Made by a program: the position numbers and the translations under genes
Origin: Glandiceps talaboti
Lineage: Eukaryota > Hemichordata > Enteropneusta > Spengelidae
Reading direction: 5' to 3'
Length of the DNA stretch: 64,000 nt
NCBI RefSeq assembly: GCF_964340395.1
Contig: NC_135553.1
Coordinates: 15,211,001-15,275,000 of the forward strand
Shown: positions 33,557-44,900 of the stretch, piece after piece
Layout: each line of letters starts with the position of its first letter
Position numbering within the stretch: position 1 is the first letter of the stretch
Notes under the pieces: model-generated
The model's database searches: none
Told to the model about the DNA's origin: nothing
Seen by the model: the letters and a program-made list of their open reading frames with translations, nothing else

Positions 33557-36500
33557 CTAATCTGAGTCACTAGAGTCGTGAAGATTAAATCGTGCTCTGT
33601 ATTGAGGTAATGTATTATTCCTAAAATACAATGAATCTATATATCGCGTATTTTCGCCATATGGCTTATTTGATCGTCTTTTGATGTAGTCTGGGGTATA
33701 ATACCTTCCCGCCGACGCTGATTCACTAGACGAGTCGCCGAAATCACCGTAGAATTTCTGTAAGAAAAACAAAAACTGAAAAGTACATCAAGGTAAAAAA
33801 AAAAATAATAATTAACTTAGATATTGTAGTAAGCATATATTATCATATTTCATATTAAAGTAGAAACTGAAATTTGAGAGTGCATTCGTTAATTAAAACT
33901 TGGCACCTGTTCATGACCTGACTATTGTGCTCAAATATGATTAGAGAAGGGGGTTGTTTGGGTTGGGGGGGGGGGCGAGAAAGGTGATCTTTTGAACTTT
34001 TGATCCCAATTGATAACTAAGTACTGTTTCCCTAATTCTAGTCTAGAATGAACTTGTTTTATTTGTCGAAGAAAGAAATGTGAGAAAGAGCACACACATT
34101 TTTTTTGTCTTCTACACAGTCAATTTAGGTTTGGAAAGTGAACTAAAACGAACATCTCAATTTATCGTTTTAACTCTCTTTATCAGTTAGGTCAAAGTTG
34201 ACAGACTGGTATTTAACACCAGCGTCAAGCGATGTATGACATTATGTTTCAAGAGGGTACTTTCCAACAAATACTCCAAGGACAAACCAAAATGTACAGT
34301 TACAGATACCCCCCCCCCTCCCACCATATCTACTCCCTTACGCGTGTTATGTCTTGTACATGGACATCATTCATCTTCTCCACTTCACCTCTTTGTGATG
34401 TCTAGTTCGTTCTTTCTTAGAATAGAAAGTCATTTCATTGAGAAAAAAAAAATAATAATAAAAGAAGCAAGTGAAACCTAAACAGTCCACATCGTCCAAA
34501 TTTGAACACATACCACATGCCTTGATTTACAATTGTCAAGTATTCGTCTGAGTGTTGTATTTTCTTTTTTCAAATCGAAATTTTCCCATGCTGCTTTCCG
34601 CCTAGCCTCTCTTTCGGCGTCTCTCTCACTTCTTGCTATATTCCCAGCTTCTGTCAATATATCTATTCTTTTCTCCAAACAATGAACATCAAACTTCATT
34701 CCCTGCAAGAAAATGGAATCTTCATTATCACCCGGACTGCAGGACAATGATCACTGCTATGATTAACGAACAGAGATAAAGTCTAATATGCTAGAATTGT
34801 TTTCTTATCTTAATTTACTCATTTCGTTGATATGAAAAGTTTATATATAAAACGTTTCGATATAACATCTTAAATATGAAATCTTTGAATATGAAGTATT
34901 AACAAATTTAAACCTCAGACCACTATAGAAAATCTACAGGTGGTCTATGCGGTGGCCCATAGAAGACACAGGGACAATTAATTATTCTGTGTCTCCTGTG
35001 GGCCACCGTAGGGGTCTGTGGCAATCTGATTAAAATCTGATGTTAGATAAGCTGGTATTCCTGTATTTACCTTTATTCCATCGTTATTGCGTCTTTTACG
35101 TGAGTTTTTTTTCCTGGGCGAACGCCCAGGAAAAAAAAAACCTCACGTAAAAGACGCAATAACGATGGAATAAAGGTAAGTACAGGAATACCAGCCTATC
35201 TAACATCAGATTTTAATCAGATTGGGGTCTGTGGTTAAACTGATCGAGAAGTAAAGCGTGTACTGGAACACTTCTTTTCTTTGCCGCTCCTATGAGATTT
35301 TGACGAAACATTCATATATCTCTACTTAATACACACTTTCTTCATTGTTTCCAGGATATGATATTATAGCCGTTATATTAAAACATTATATTGAAAGTAT
35401 AGATTTATTTTATCTCACCTGAACTTCTTGTTCCAACTCCCTAGTTCTGTTCCTAGTAACCAGTAGATCCTAATGAGTAGGGAAATGAGGATGTATGCAT
35501 TAAATGGGTGAAATACTGGTAATTCGACATTTAAAAAAAAAAGTTGTTCTTGGTATTCACAGCTGTAGTGATGAAACAATGTACAGTTTCATGCCAATTA
35601 TTCGGTCAGTACCAGTTGTCAGACACCTCGAAAAAAGTCGTTCTGTATACTAAACTATAGCTATCGTTACACATTACTTGTGACCTACAATCACTGTTAT
35701 GGGGTTATGAGGGGTACTCATTGGCACGTAGTAAGGGTATCTACATCGTACAAGCCGCAGTTTTGATCGCCCTTCCCCCTCTTTTCTAGACTTTTGACTC
35801 TTGATGTTTGAAGAATTATGTACTAGATGTTTGACCCCTATTTTTTGGAATGCACGTATGACTTTTGATCCCATATTTTGGACAATGTAGTTTCCAAGAT
35901 GCCAACTTTCACATTTCCCGAGATTTTTAACCCTTAGTTTCTGGATGAAATGCAGACTTTTGACCACTAATTTTGTCAATCTTTCTAGCGTTTGTGCCTT
36001 TACTTTGAAACCGTTTGGTTACACCTGTAAATATTACCCAGCTAAATGGTTAACCAACCCTCTTGTGACGTCCTAGTCGTTGCCTTCTCACTCTTACATT
36101 TATAATATGCACTTTCCTTGATTTGTTCAAAAGGGATTTGGCAATCTTCTAAAAATCGTCAAACTGATATTCACAAAGCAGTGTTCAACTTTATTGTCGT
36201 TTCTACCGTGGCCGAAGACGACAAAAATAGCTCTTCTGTTTGTATTATCGCTCTACTGATTTAAATATCGCTCTACTGATTTACAGAGCGATTTTCAATC
36301 AGTAGAGCGTTTTGAAACAAGAGCGATTCAATTTTTTAATCATTAGAGTGATTTTTAAATCAGTAGCGATTTTTCAATCTGTTTTCAGTAGAGCGATTTT
36401 TCAATCAGTAGAGCGATTTTGAAACAGAAGAGCGATAATACAAACAGAAGAGCGATATGTCGTCTTCGACCAGGGTAGGCTTCCCTGCATCTACTTAGAC

Positions 36501-36851
36501 TGTTTTATCACCTAGCCTAGGTCTTATTGCTATCATACGTGCCCTAAAGGTTATAATTCTATCATTAATCATTCAACTTATTGGAGAATACTTTCTAAAA
36601 GAAAATATCCAAAGAAATTGCCTCACCTTTCTTAGATATACATTTTCATCATCGGCTGTATTTATGCCAGAATTTATGCCGGAATTTACTTGTTGAAAGT
36701 GATGAAGTGCGCTCTCTAGATGACGTAATCTCCTCTCTATGTCAGTAGAGGTCGCTGTTGAAACATCGAAATGATCAGTATAGACTGGCCGTCTGAACGC
36801 GGGAGTTGATCGCACACGGGGATAAAAAGCTGTCATTCTTGCCGCCTTCAA
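33557..36851 (-). CDS. Uncharacterised coiled-coil protein, 221 residues
   Basis: I do not recognise this gene. Four exons on the minus strand, all introns phase 0: 36851-36627, 35469-35419 (51 nt), 34702-34514, 33757-33557. The N-terminus (about residues 1-30) is basic and proline-containing (FYPRVRSTPAFRRPVY). Residues about 38-55 (IERRLRHLESALHHFQ) and about 80-150 (LEQEVQ, VHCLEKRIDILTEAG, RSERDAEREARRKAAWENF, LKKENTTLRRIL) are rich in charged heptad-like sequence and should form coiled coil. The C-terminus has a serine/acid-rich stretch (GDFGDSSSESASAG), a basic tyrosine-rich part and ends DSSDSD. No signal peptide or membrane segment. A second in-frame ATG lies at 36836. Support comes from consistent splice sites, phases and composition rather than homology; an internal exon could be missing. 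Confidence 0.68.
34907..35244. mobile_element. Foldback element carrying a second nested foldback
   Basis: The outer element runs from TTTAAACCTCAGACC (34907) to GGGTCTGTGGTTAAA (about 35239). Its inner hairpin pairs GGTGGCCCATAGAAGACACAG with CTGTGTCTCCTGTGGGCCACC. It is interrupted by the 203-bp element at 35022-35224. Lies in an intron of the coiled-coil gene. Confidence 0.7.
35022..35224. mobile_element. 203-bp near-perfect palindrome with 10-bp target duplication
   Basis: Begins CAATCTGATTAAAATCTGAT and ends ATCAGATTTTAATCAGATTG; the two halves are nearly perfect reverse complements meeting at CCTGGGCGAACGCCCAGG. GGGTCTGTGG flanks it on both sides (35012-35021 and 35225-35234). The 10-bp duplication is in the range of Mutator-like elements. 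Confidence 0.88.
36203..36478. mobile_element. Foldback with internal GAGCGAT repeats
   Basis: The left end CTACCGTGGCCGAAGACGAC pairs with the right end GTCGTCTTCGACCAGGGTAG. The interior holds about ten units of AATCAGTAGAGCGATTTTT-like sequence in both orientations. In intron 1 of the coiled-coil gene, 149 bp from exon 1. Confidence 0.82.
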
Positions 36852-37217
36852 AGTTGAAGATATTCTGCCGTCAATATTTGATTATGGTAATAACGTGCAC
36901 GTGTTACTTTCCGTCGATTGCGTATGGTTGTTCTACGCCGAGAACGTATCCATGGTAACATTTATACCCTCTTGTTCTATATTTGGAATAGGTGTTGTCA
37001 AGTCTGAGCGTCTCAGATGTGCATGGTAACATGTTCATATCCCTGTTCTGTATTGGAATACATGTTGTCATGTCTAAACGTCACAAAGGGTTACTGAAGA
37101 GTGTTCAGCTTCAGAAACGGAGACTTCTAAACCAGTAGTTTATTGGCAAAAAAAGAGAGACGCACGGACGGATGGAGGGATAAAAATGAGGGGGAAAATA
37201 GAGAGAAAAAGAGATGA

Positions 37218-37276
37218 GAGAGACGCACAGACACAGACACAGGCACACGCACAGGCACATACATACACACGCACAC

Positions 37277-37327
<51 letters not shown>

Positions 37328-37396
37328 TACAGACAGACACAGACAAAGACACACATACATACATACATACATACATACATACATACATACATACAT

Positions 37397-37465
<69 letters not shown>
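37218..37465. repeat. (ACAG)n, (ATAC)n and (AC)n compound microsatellite
   Basis: Three successive simple arrays without unique sequence between them. Confidence 0.95.
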
Positions 37466-37468
<3 letters not shown>

Positions 37469-37673
37469 CGAGACAGAGAGAGCATCGCCTGCTTGACAAT
37501 CCATATCGTACCCAATGCCAATCTCGCAGACAAAAACTGTAATAGTTGGGCACAATTGGTAAGACTGAAGTTCAAGTTTCTTCCCCACTGTCTATGGTTA
37601 AATGGAGAAGGTAGTCGAAAAGCATTAAACTTGCTTACACAGAGAGACGAAATCTCAGGCATTACCGTAACGA

Positions 37674-37674
<1 letters not shown>

Positions 37675-37765
<91 letters not shown>
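37675..37765. repeat. (TC)n microsatellite
   Basis: Pure TC for about 90 bp. Confidence 0.97.
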
Positions 37766-37767
<2 letters not shown>

Positions 37768-38962
37768 TTGCTTTTTTTTTTCCAAAAAAGTTTAATATCA
37801 GACATAAATCAATTATACATATACGGTACTAGTCAAGTAACCATAAAACCAGGTCAAGTAGACTAGTACTGTACTGCTTACACACTAGTGGATTAGTTAC
37901 ACAGAAATTAAATGGGAAATCGTAAAAATACGAAATTAATCCAACAAATCATTTTAACTCGGTCGTTAGCCTAGGTATTCCTAGAATATGTGAATATTTA
38001 GTATATACGATTTATACAGCTGCTTTGATAGATGAGTTTACTTGACAACTGTCGTATTTTCAAGTTTACTTCTTGTTTATTCTGATATATGTACGTACAA
38101 ATTTACATGGATGAACGCACATGAATGGTTACATAATTCATGTAAACCATGATAAGAGTCATAGAAGGGAGTTGCCATGTCCTTCATGATCAACATAAGT
38201 TCTAGTTTATGTGAGAAGTGCATACTGTTTTCTTAACTGGCTCGTAGTGACCGCGTTATCATGACCCCGAGTACACTTTTACTCACTTTTCAATCAAAGT
38301 AGGACTTGATGTGGGTAAAATAGAGAATTTTACTAACAATTGCGAATGTGTCATCCGTAGCATTAACTAATAACTCTACGTACCATTAAGTCATGCTGCA
38401 CAGAATCACAAACAGAACTGAAATTTCATCATTATCGATATCCCCAGAACCGATAAGTCAATTTACGTCATCCACGGAACCGATAATTATGTTAACGTCA
38501 TATAACTTGGTTTGAGTAAGGTAAAGTGAATTTTATGCATGTCTCTCCTGTCGATCTTTCTGGCCTAATTCCTATAACTCTTCGTCCCCTTGACTCTGTC
38601 CACTCTCACCCCCTCCCCGTCCCTCTCTCAAAATGCTTTCTTTTTGATCCCTTAATAAAATCAAAGCCATTAGTGATACTCACATTAATAATCGATTTTA
38701 ATGTCCACCATTACTTTTTATTAACGTATATTTCAACAGGTGAAAGTGATGGACAATATTCTCACATATTTTTTCTTATCGAATATTGCCTTTAAATTAT
38801 TTCTTTTATTTCGAGGTATAAGTGAATGATGACGACATCGCAGCAAAAGTGGCGACGAGCGTTTTAGCACTGATACTTTCTTGCAGTGATAGTTTTGTTG
38901 TACTTGTGAGAGATGGAGCTGCACACAATGTGACGTGTATATGTAACTAATATTCATCGGCC

Positions 38963-41900
38963 ATGTATACTGCGACTATCTTGCTTACTGTATTTGGAGT
39001 AACACTATCAAAGGCAGCAAATGATGGACTAATTTCCACAGTGTCAAGCGTATTAAAAGAAGAACGTATGAAGAAATCAGCTCAAAATGCGTTGTTAGAG
39101 GAATTGTTTGAAGCCAATTTAGATGTGCCCGATGTGTGTCGAACAGGTAGGAAAAGGCTAATGTAATTTTATCTATAGTGCAGTATACTTTGCAGTATAC
39201 TAAAGTGAAATACATGTAAACAGATTAGAGGTTATATAGCAGCCATATGTTGGCTTTTCAATGCAGTTGTAAAAAATTATTTTCAGATAAATTAACTCCT
39301 AGATATTTTATTTCGTTTTACTTTTAAACGGACGTCAACATTTTCCTGGACGCAATTGAAATAAACGTCATGTGAACATACGTATCTCGAGTATCTAGTG
39401 AATTTTACAGTAAATCTTTTTACAGGAGCCTGGCTTAGATTGTGAAATCAAATTATACTTGGTTAATTCTATTTAGTACACAGAGAACGTCAGCCCCCTT
39501 GCAAGTTTTCCAATTTATATATTTCATTTTAGATGTATGTTTTGGTGAGCAGATGACTGATTTGAAGGGTACAATACAATGGCCCCTGTCTCTAGCTGGA
39601 GTCAATGTAACAACGGAATGTCCATATGGAGGAATCAAACCAAACGTATCAACTGTAGCCTACAGACAGTGTCATTACGTGTACGATTTTGATAATAGGA
39701 GACACAGAGTGTCATGGGGACTACCAGTTACAACACACTGTGAGTGGCAGTCCTATATAACACGAGAATTATATCACCTTAGGGCTGAGTTGGTGAGGAA
39801 CTTATAATTGTATTTAGCCCTTCTAAACTTGTTTCATATTTCATCACCTAAGATTCATTCCAATCTTTTCATCAATATTTCTATAACAATCTTAACTGTG
39901 CATCACTTTACCTGAGTGTAAGATTAGTAAGGGACTTGGACATAAATTAGGCGTAAAAAAATAATTGTGTGGTTCCGATTACATTCAATTTTAGAATAGA
40001 TGGGGTAGGTAGATTTTTTATTTTATTTTTTGAATAATTTTATTTTTTCATATGTGAGTAGTTAAGTTCAGGTAGTTATGTTTTCCGTTGTTTTCCATAT
40101 GGTCTGTGTTATTGGTTTCTTCCCATCAGATGTACAGACATTACAGTTTTACATTGTCTTTTTATATTGATATCAGTTTCCGCGTCCACTGTTTCTGGCG
40201 AGACTTCGCCACAGTTTTCGCGATTTTATTATTTTTTCCTTGAGAAAGTTTAGGGTCGGCAGTGAAAAACTAGAGTGGGGCGGGGGGGGGGTGGATAACC
40301 GGAACCAAACAATTTTTTTTAGTCCTAACGATAATTCACACTCGACATTGGTGATGCTTGATGGTTTAATTTTATAATATGTTTGTTGGTGTTTCACTGT
40401 ATTGTGTGTTTGTTGATGGTTCAGTGTATTGTGTGTTTGTTGGTGCTTCAGTGTATTGTGTGTTTGTTGGTGTTTCAGTGTGTTTGTTGGTGTTTCAGTG
40501 TATTGTGTGTTTGTTGGTGCTTCAGTGTATTGTGTGTTTGTTGGTGTTTCAGTGTGTTTGTTGGTGTTTCAGTGTATTATGTGTTTGTTGGTGTTTCAGT
40601 GCATTGTGTGTTTGTTGATGTTTCAGTGTATTGTGTGTTTGTTGGTGTTTCAGTGTATTGTGTGTTTGTTGGTGTTTCAGTGTATTGTGTGTTTGTTGGT
40701 GTTTCAGTGTATTGTGTGTTTGTTGGTGTTTCAGTGTATTGTGTGTTTCTTGGAGCTTCAGTTTATTACATGTTTATCGGTGTTTCCCCGAATATATCAT
40801 TTTGATTCAGTTTTTATGTTTCCATTATTCTTGGCAACCCTAACAGACGAACAGAAACATCAACTCTAGTATTGCAGTTTTAACAATGCATGAATTCGAT
40901 AACCAAACTGAACTGCTGAACGAAGACGACGTTGAAATTCTGGCTGATATCTTTGAAATTATATTAGAAGATATGACGAATCTGACACTTGAAGTCGCCC
41001 AAGATTTGGGAGAAATCTTAATCCAAATAGTCAGCCAATTATCTGAAATCGAAGTTGCAATACTGCAAAGAGCAGACTACGCATGTGCGAGGTAAATGAA
41101 AATACATTCGTTCGTTAACATTTTTTATAGGTATCTTGTTTATAAGTAAGCAAATCAAAATGGACGATAGAAAAGTATTCTAGTCACGTGATTCATAATA
41201 GCATCCAAAGCATCTTATCATGGGATACATGTTCCGTAACCATAGAAACATCTCATATCTGCTGGTTGGTAGACGTACCGCACTTCTGTTGTATTATTTT
41301 AAAAAGACACATGCAATGCATCATAATTCAAAACTTTGTCTATGAAACTTTCTTCATAAGTAAGAATCTGACGTCAAATCATTACCCAAGGTTACTATGG
41401 CTACTTCGTTATCCGAATGCTTCTATACTTTAGAGACATTTTTGGATCGATGGATAATGTCACAGAGGACAAGAAATGGCTGACAATCTTAGTTATCTTG
41501 TCTCACGTATCTTTATCCAAGACGGCTAAACTATACGATTTGTAACATGACGTATATATCCCTTAACATTAGGATCACAAGTGTCATTCAACGGTTCGTA
41601 CATGAGTTACCACTCCGTGATGGCCAACAGACACTTCAGTATGTATCGTCCAACGTTAAGGTTGAAATACTACGACTGGAACTGAATCACGGAAATCCAA
41701 ATGCAAGCAACGTCACAGATTTCGAAAGAGACGTAAATACAGATTACGTAACCATTGGTAACGATAGCTATTATGCTAATGAAGACGACTTTAAAGGAAG
41801 CTTTCATTGGTCCAGTAAGAGAACTTTCCCTAACAACAATACTATGTCATCTTTTATTTCAATTCCATTGGATGCATTCGGTCTCCAAGGTAACGGGTGA

Positions 41901-44900
41901 TTTGTGTCTTGTTCTTAAGTTTAACGGGTGCTCGTCATACGTAAATACATCGTGTAATGTTGTCTATTGTACATAGTCCAAATTATACTTGAAGAGGTAT
42001 AATTACGGAAAATACTCCTGACCTAAGGGGCCTTGTCACAACGAGTCGGTAGACCAAGCCCCTTAGGTCAGGAGTTTTCCTTGACTGAACGTTAACGAAC
42101 AAAATATTAAGGAATAATATCTAAATATTGCTCACTTGTATAAATAATGACAACTACATGTTTATGGTGGTACATACCAAACTAAGTTATACCCTAATAA
42201 TGCTCTATTACTTGTACCATTTCAACAACAATTACTGTCACTTTCGCCTTCATTTCAATTACTAAAACAACTACAAATGCAATGTGAAGAAATATGGAAA
42301 ATCAACGGCAATCACACACCAACGTCATTTCCGGCAATTCCACGGTGAGTACAAAGCGATGTCGTAAAACGGTACATATCAAGTTTATTGATGTATAAAT
42401 CAATGCCTTGCTGACATGAGTACATACCATTACCTCAATAATACCGTAAAGCGGTACATATTAAAGCTGATGAAATTTGCTTATCAAATTATTAATACAT
42501 AGACCCGATACCGCTATTTCAGGTAAAAAAGACACGCAAAAACCAATGGATGATCGACTGATGTTTATTACTTACTTCAAGAACAATTTGTTTGCTGTGC
42601 ACGATAACTTGCCGGGTGACGACACAAAAGAAACTGTCTGGACTGCCGTGTCGAGCGTTGTCACGTACTCTGCCATTAGAGTGGATGGAATAATGAAGAC
42701 TGAACTTGAGGAACCAATCAACATCAGATATGAAAAGTCCGTCAACAAACTGGTAAGTTGTGTATAAAGTAACTACATATTATATTCATATGTGACAGGT
42801 TTTTTTTTTAGTTATTATTTGTGTATTATTATCTTATGATCGCAAGATACATTCATAATTGTATTTTGTTTGTAACTATGATTATCATGGTAGGCCTGTC
42901 ATTCAATCTCGTGTTTCGTGTTAGTCACAGTGTTATCTTTGAAGGGTCACAGGGTGAGTTTATACATTTAATACATTTTGGATGTAAGTTTTGTTGCATA
43001 TTTAAAGATACTCTCGGTATTCTACTTACTGAAGCATACTTACTCGTTACCTTAATTGACTGAACTCAAACCTGGTATTAAGATATAGCTTGTAAACGAC
43101 CCGATGACGTCATTTATAATACGTATGAAATATCGCAGAAATCCCTCCAATGCAATCAACTGTTCAAACAATGCATGCCATAAGACATCACTAATGTCAT
43201 AGAAGGCATTCATAGACATTAACATTATACTAGAATTGTTTAATCGGGGTTTTATATTCAAATATTTTCACTTGCGTAAAAAGCTATAAACCCAGCTTGT
43301 GCGACTTTAATCAGTATAGCCATAAGGATTAACTAGGATCATCCATTTGTTCAGAATTGTATAAATCAGCCACACACAAAAATCATTTTTCCTCACCAAA
43401 ATTCCAATCTTTACAATCCAACATATGTCTTACTATCTATTTTTTCTACATTGCATGCTATTAATCCTTTCAATCCTGATTATTGTTATTTAACTTTCCA
43501 TATCTGTCTATATTTACATATCCTTTAATATCTACAAACCTTTGTTCAGAAGACTGTTCTCTTTGATTTCTGATAGATAAATTGGCAGAACATTACCTGT
43601 GGTGTTGACCCAAATATGTTATCGACTGGAAAGGAAAGTAAGTACATCTACAGATTAGAATGATATACACAACGATTCTAAACACTTTATGTATCATGGA
43701 TTCAACGTGTCCTCACTTCTTCTTTTTCTTTTCTTTTCTTTTCCATTCCATTCTATCCCATCCCTTTCCATTCCATTCCATTCCATTCCATTCCATTCCA
43801 TTCCTTTCTTTTCTTTTCTTTTCTATTCTATTCTATTCTATTCTATTCTATTCTATTCTATTCTATTCTATTCTATTCTATTCTATTCTATTCTATTCTA
43901 TTCTATTCTATTCTATTCTATTCTATTCTATCATATTTCTTTATAAACCCATCTCAGAAAAAAAACAATCGTGTGTAAAGTGGTGGTTTCACACAATAAC
44001 ATTGATGACCACTTTTATAATAATGTAATACCTTTCAGTGTCCAGTCATACAAATCTGTCAAAAGCCCCCACCCCCACCCTAATTAGATTTATTGGTCAG
44101 CCAAATAATAGGACACGTTAAAGGGATCGTCAAAAATCTTTAACCTTTTTTTCAACAGTAAAATGTGTGATGTCTCGACTACCTACCTCTCATCTGTCAG
44201 TGATGTAATGGTATTTATCATACGCAAAAAAACCTAAGTTTTGACTCCAAACCAAATTCCAAAATCACATGTAATTCTAACTGTTGATCGCTTAATACGA
44301 ATTCATAGTTTGAAATTACGTCATGTCATCTCTAGATAGACTCGGATTTTACTTGGACGTCGTTAGTCACACACCCTTGTAGTATTAAACTTTGTTTAAA
44401 CCATGGTGTGAATAATTCGAATTTTGGAGAGATTACAAGTTATATATATTCCCCCTATATGTTCTTGTGTGTTTGACCTTCAGACTATACAGAAGGGTGT
44501 TATCGGGTTAATAACACTGAATACTCCACTAGCTGTGTGTGTTATTTACTTGGCACCTACTATCTATTGATAGACAAATCGGATACGGTAACTGGTACCT
44601 CAGTAGTAAGTTTCATATTTTCCATCTAAAAAAGATTACGTGTTTTATTTTTTGTTCTATTTTTCCATATTTGAAGACGCGACAATATGCGTTACCAAGT
44701 GCAATGTGTGGTAATAGGTTGAGAGCTGCAACGATAGCTACTACACGTATGCATTTTGCGGTTTTAAAGATACGTGGTACACAATCAATGTACTTTTGGT
44801 ATGGTATTCTGTATTTAGGGTACCGAGTGGGATAATGTAATCTGATCAATGATCTTTCCATAAATTTACATACATTAAATTCTATTTTGTTTTTGTTAAG

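Larger units (their letters stand above)
36852..38962. other. Divergent interval upstream of the coiled-coil gene and aGPCR 1
   Basis: No gene recognised. Dominated by compound (ACAG)n/(ATAC)n/(AC)n repeats at 37218-37465 and (TC)n at 37675-37765. Near 38450-38500 a short direct repeat GGAACCGATAA with ACGTCAT occurs twice. Promoters of both flanking genes are expected here but no clear element is visible. Confidence 0.55.

Noticed and set aside
40379-40869. Open frames of up to 146 residues with repeated VFVGVSVYC
   Set aside because: They follow the 27-bp minisatellite, are open in all three plus frames, and lie inside an aGPCR intron.
42180-42345. Possible extra exon of aGPCR 1 (LSLSPSFQLLKQLQMQ, then GTGAGT)
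   Set aside because: No convincing acceptor; exon 41889 joins 42523 directly in phase and gives a continuous GAIN sequence.
44539-44835. 98-residue frame after the GPS exon
   Set aside because: It reads through the GTAAGT donor at 44606 into intron sequence without family similarity.
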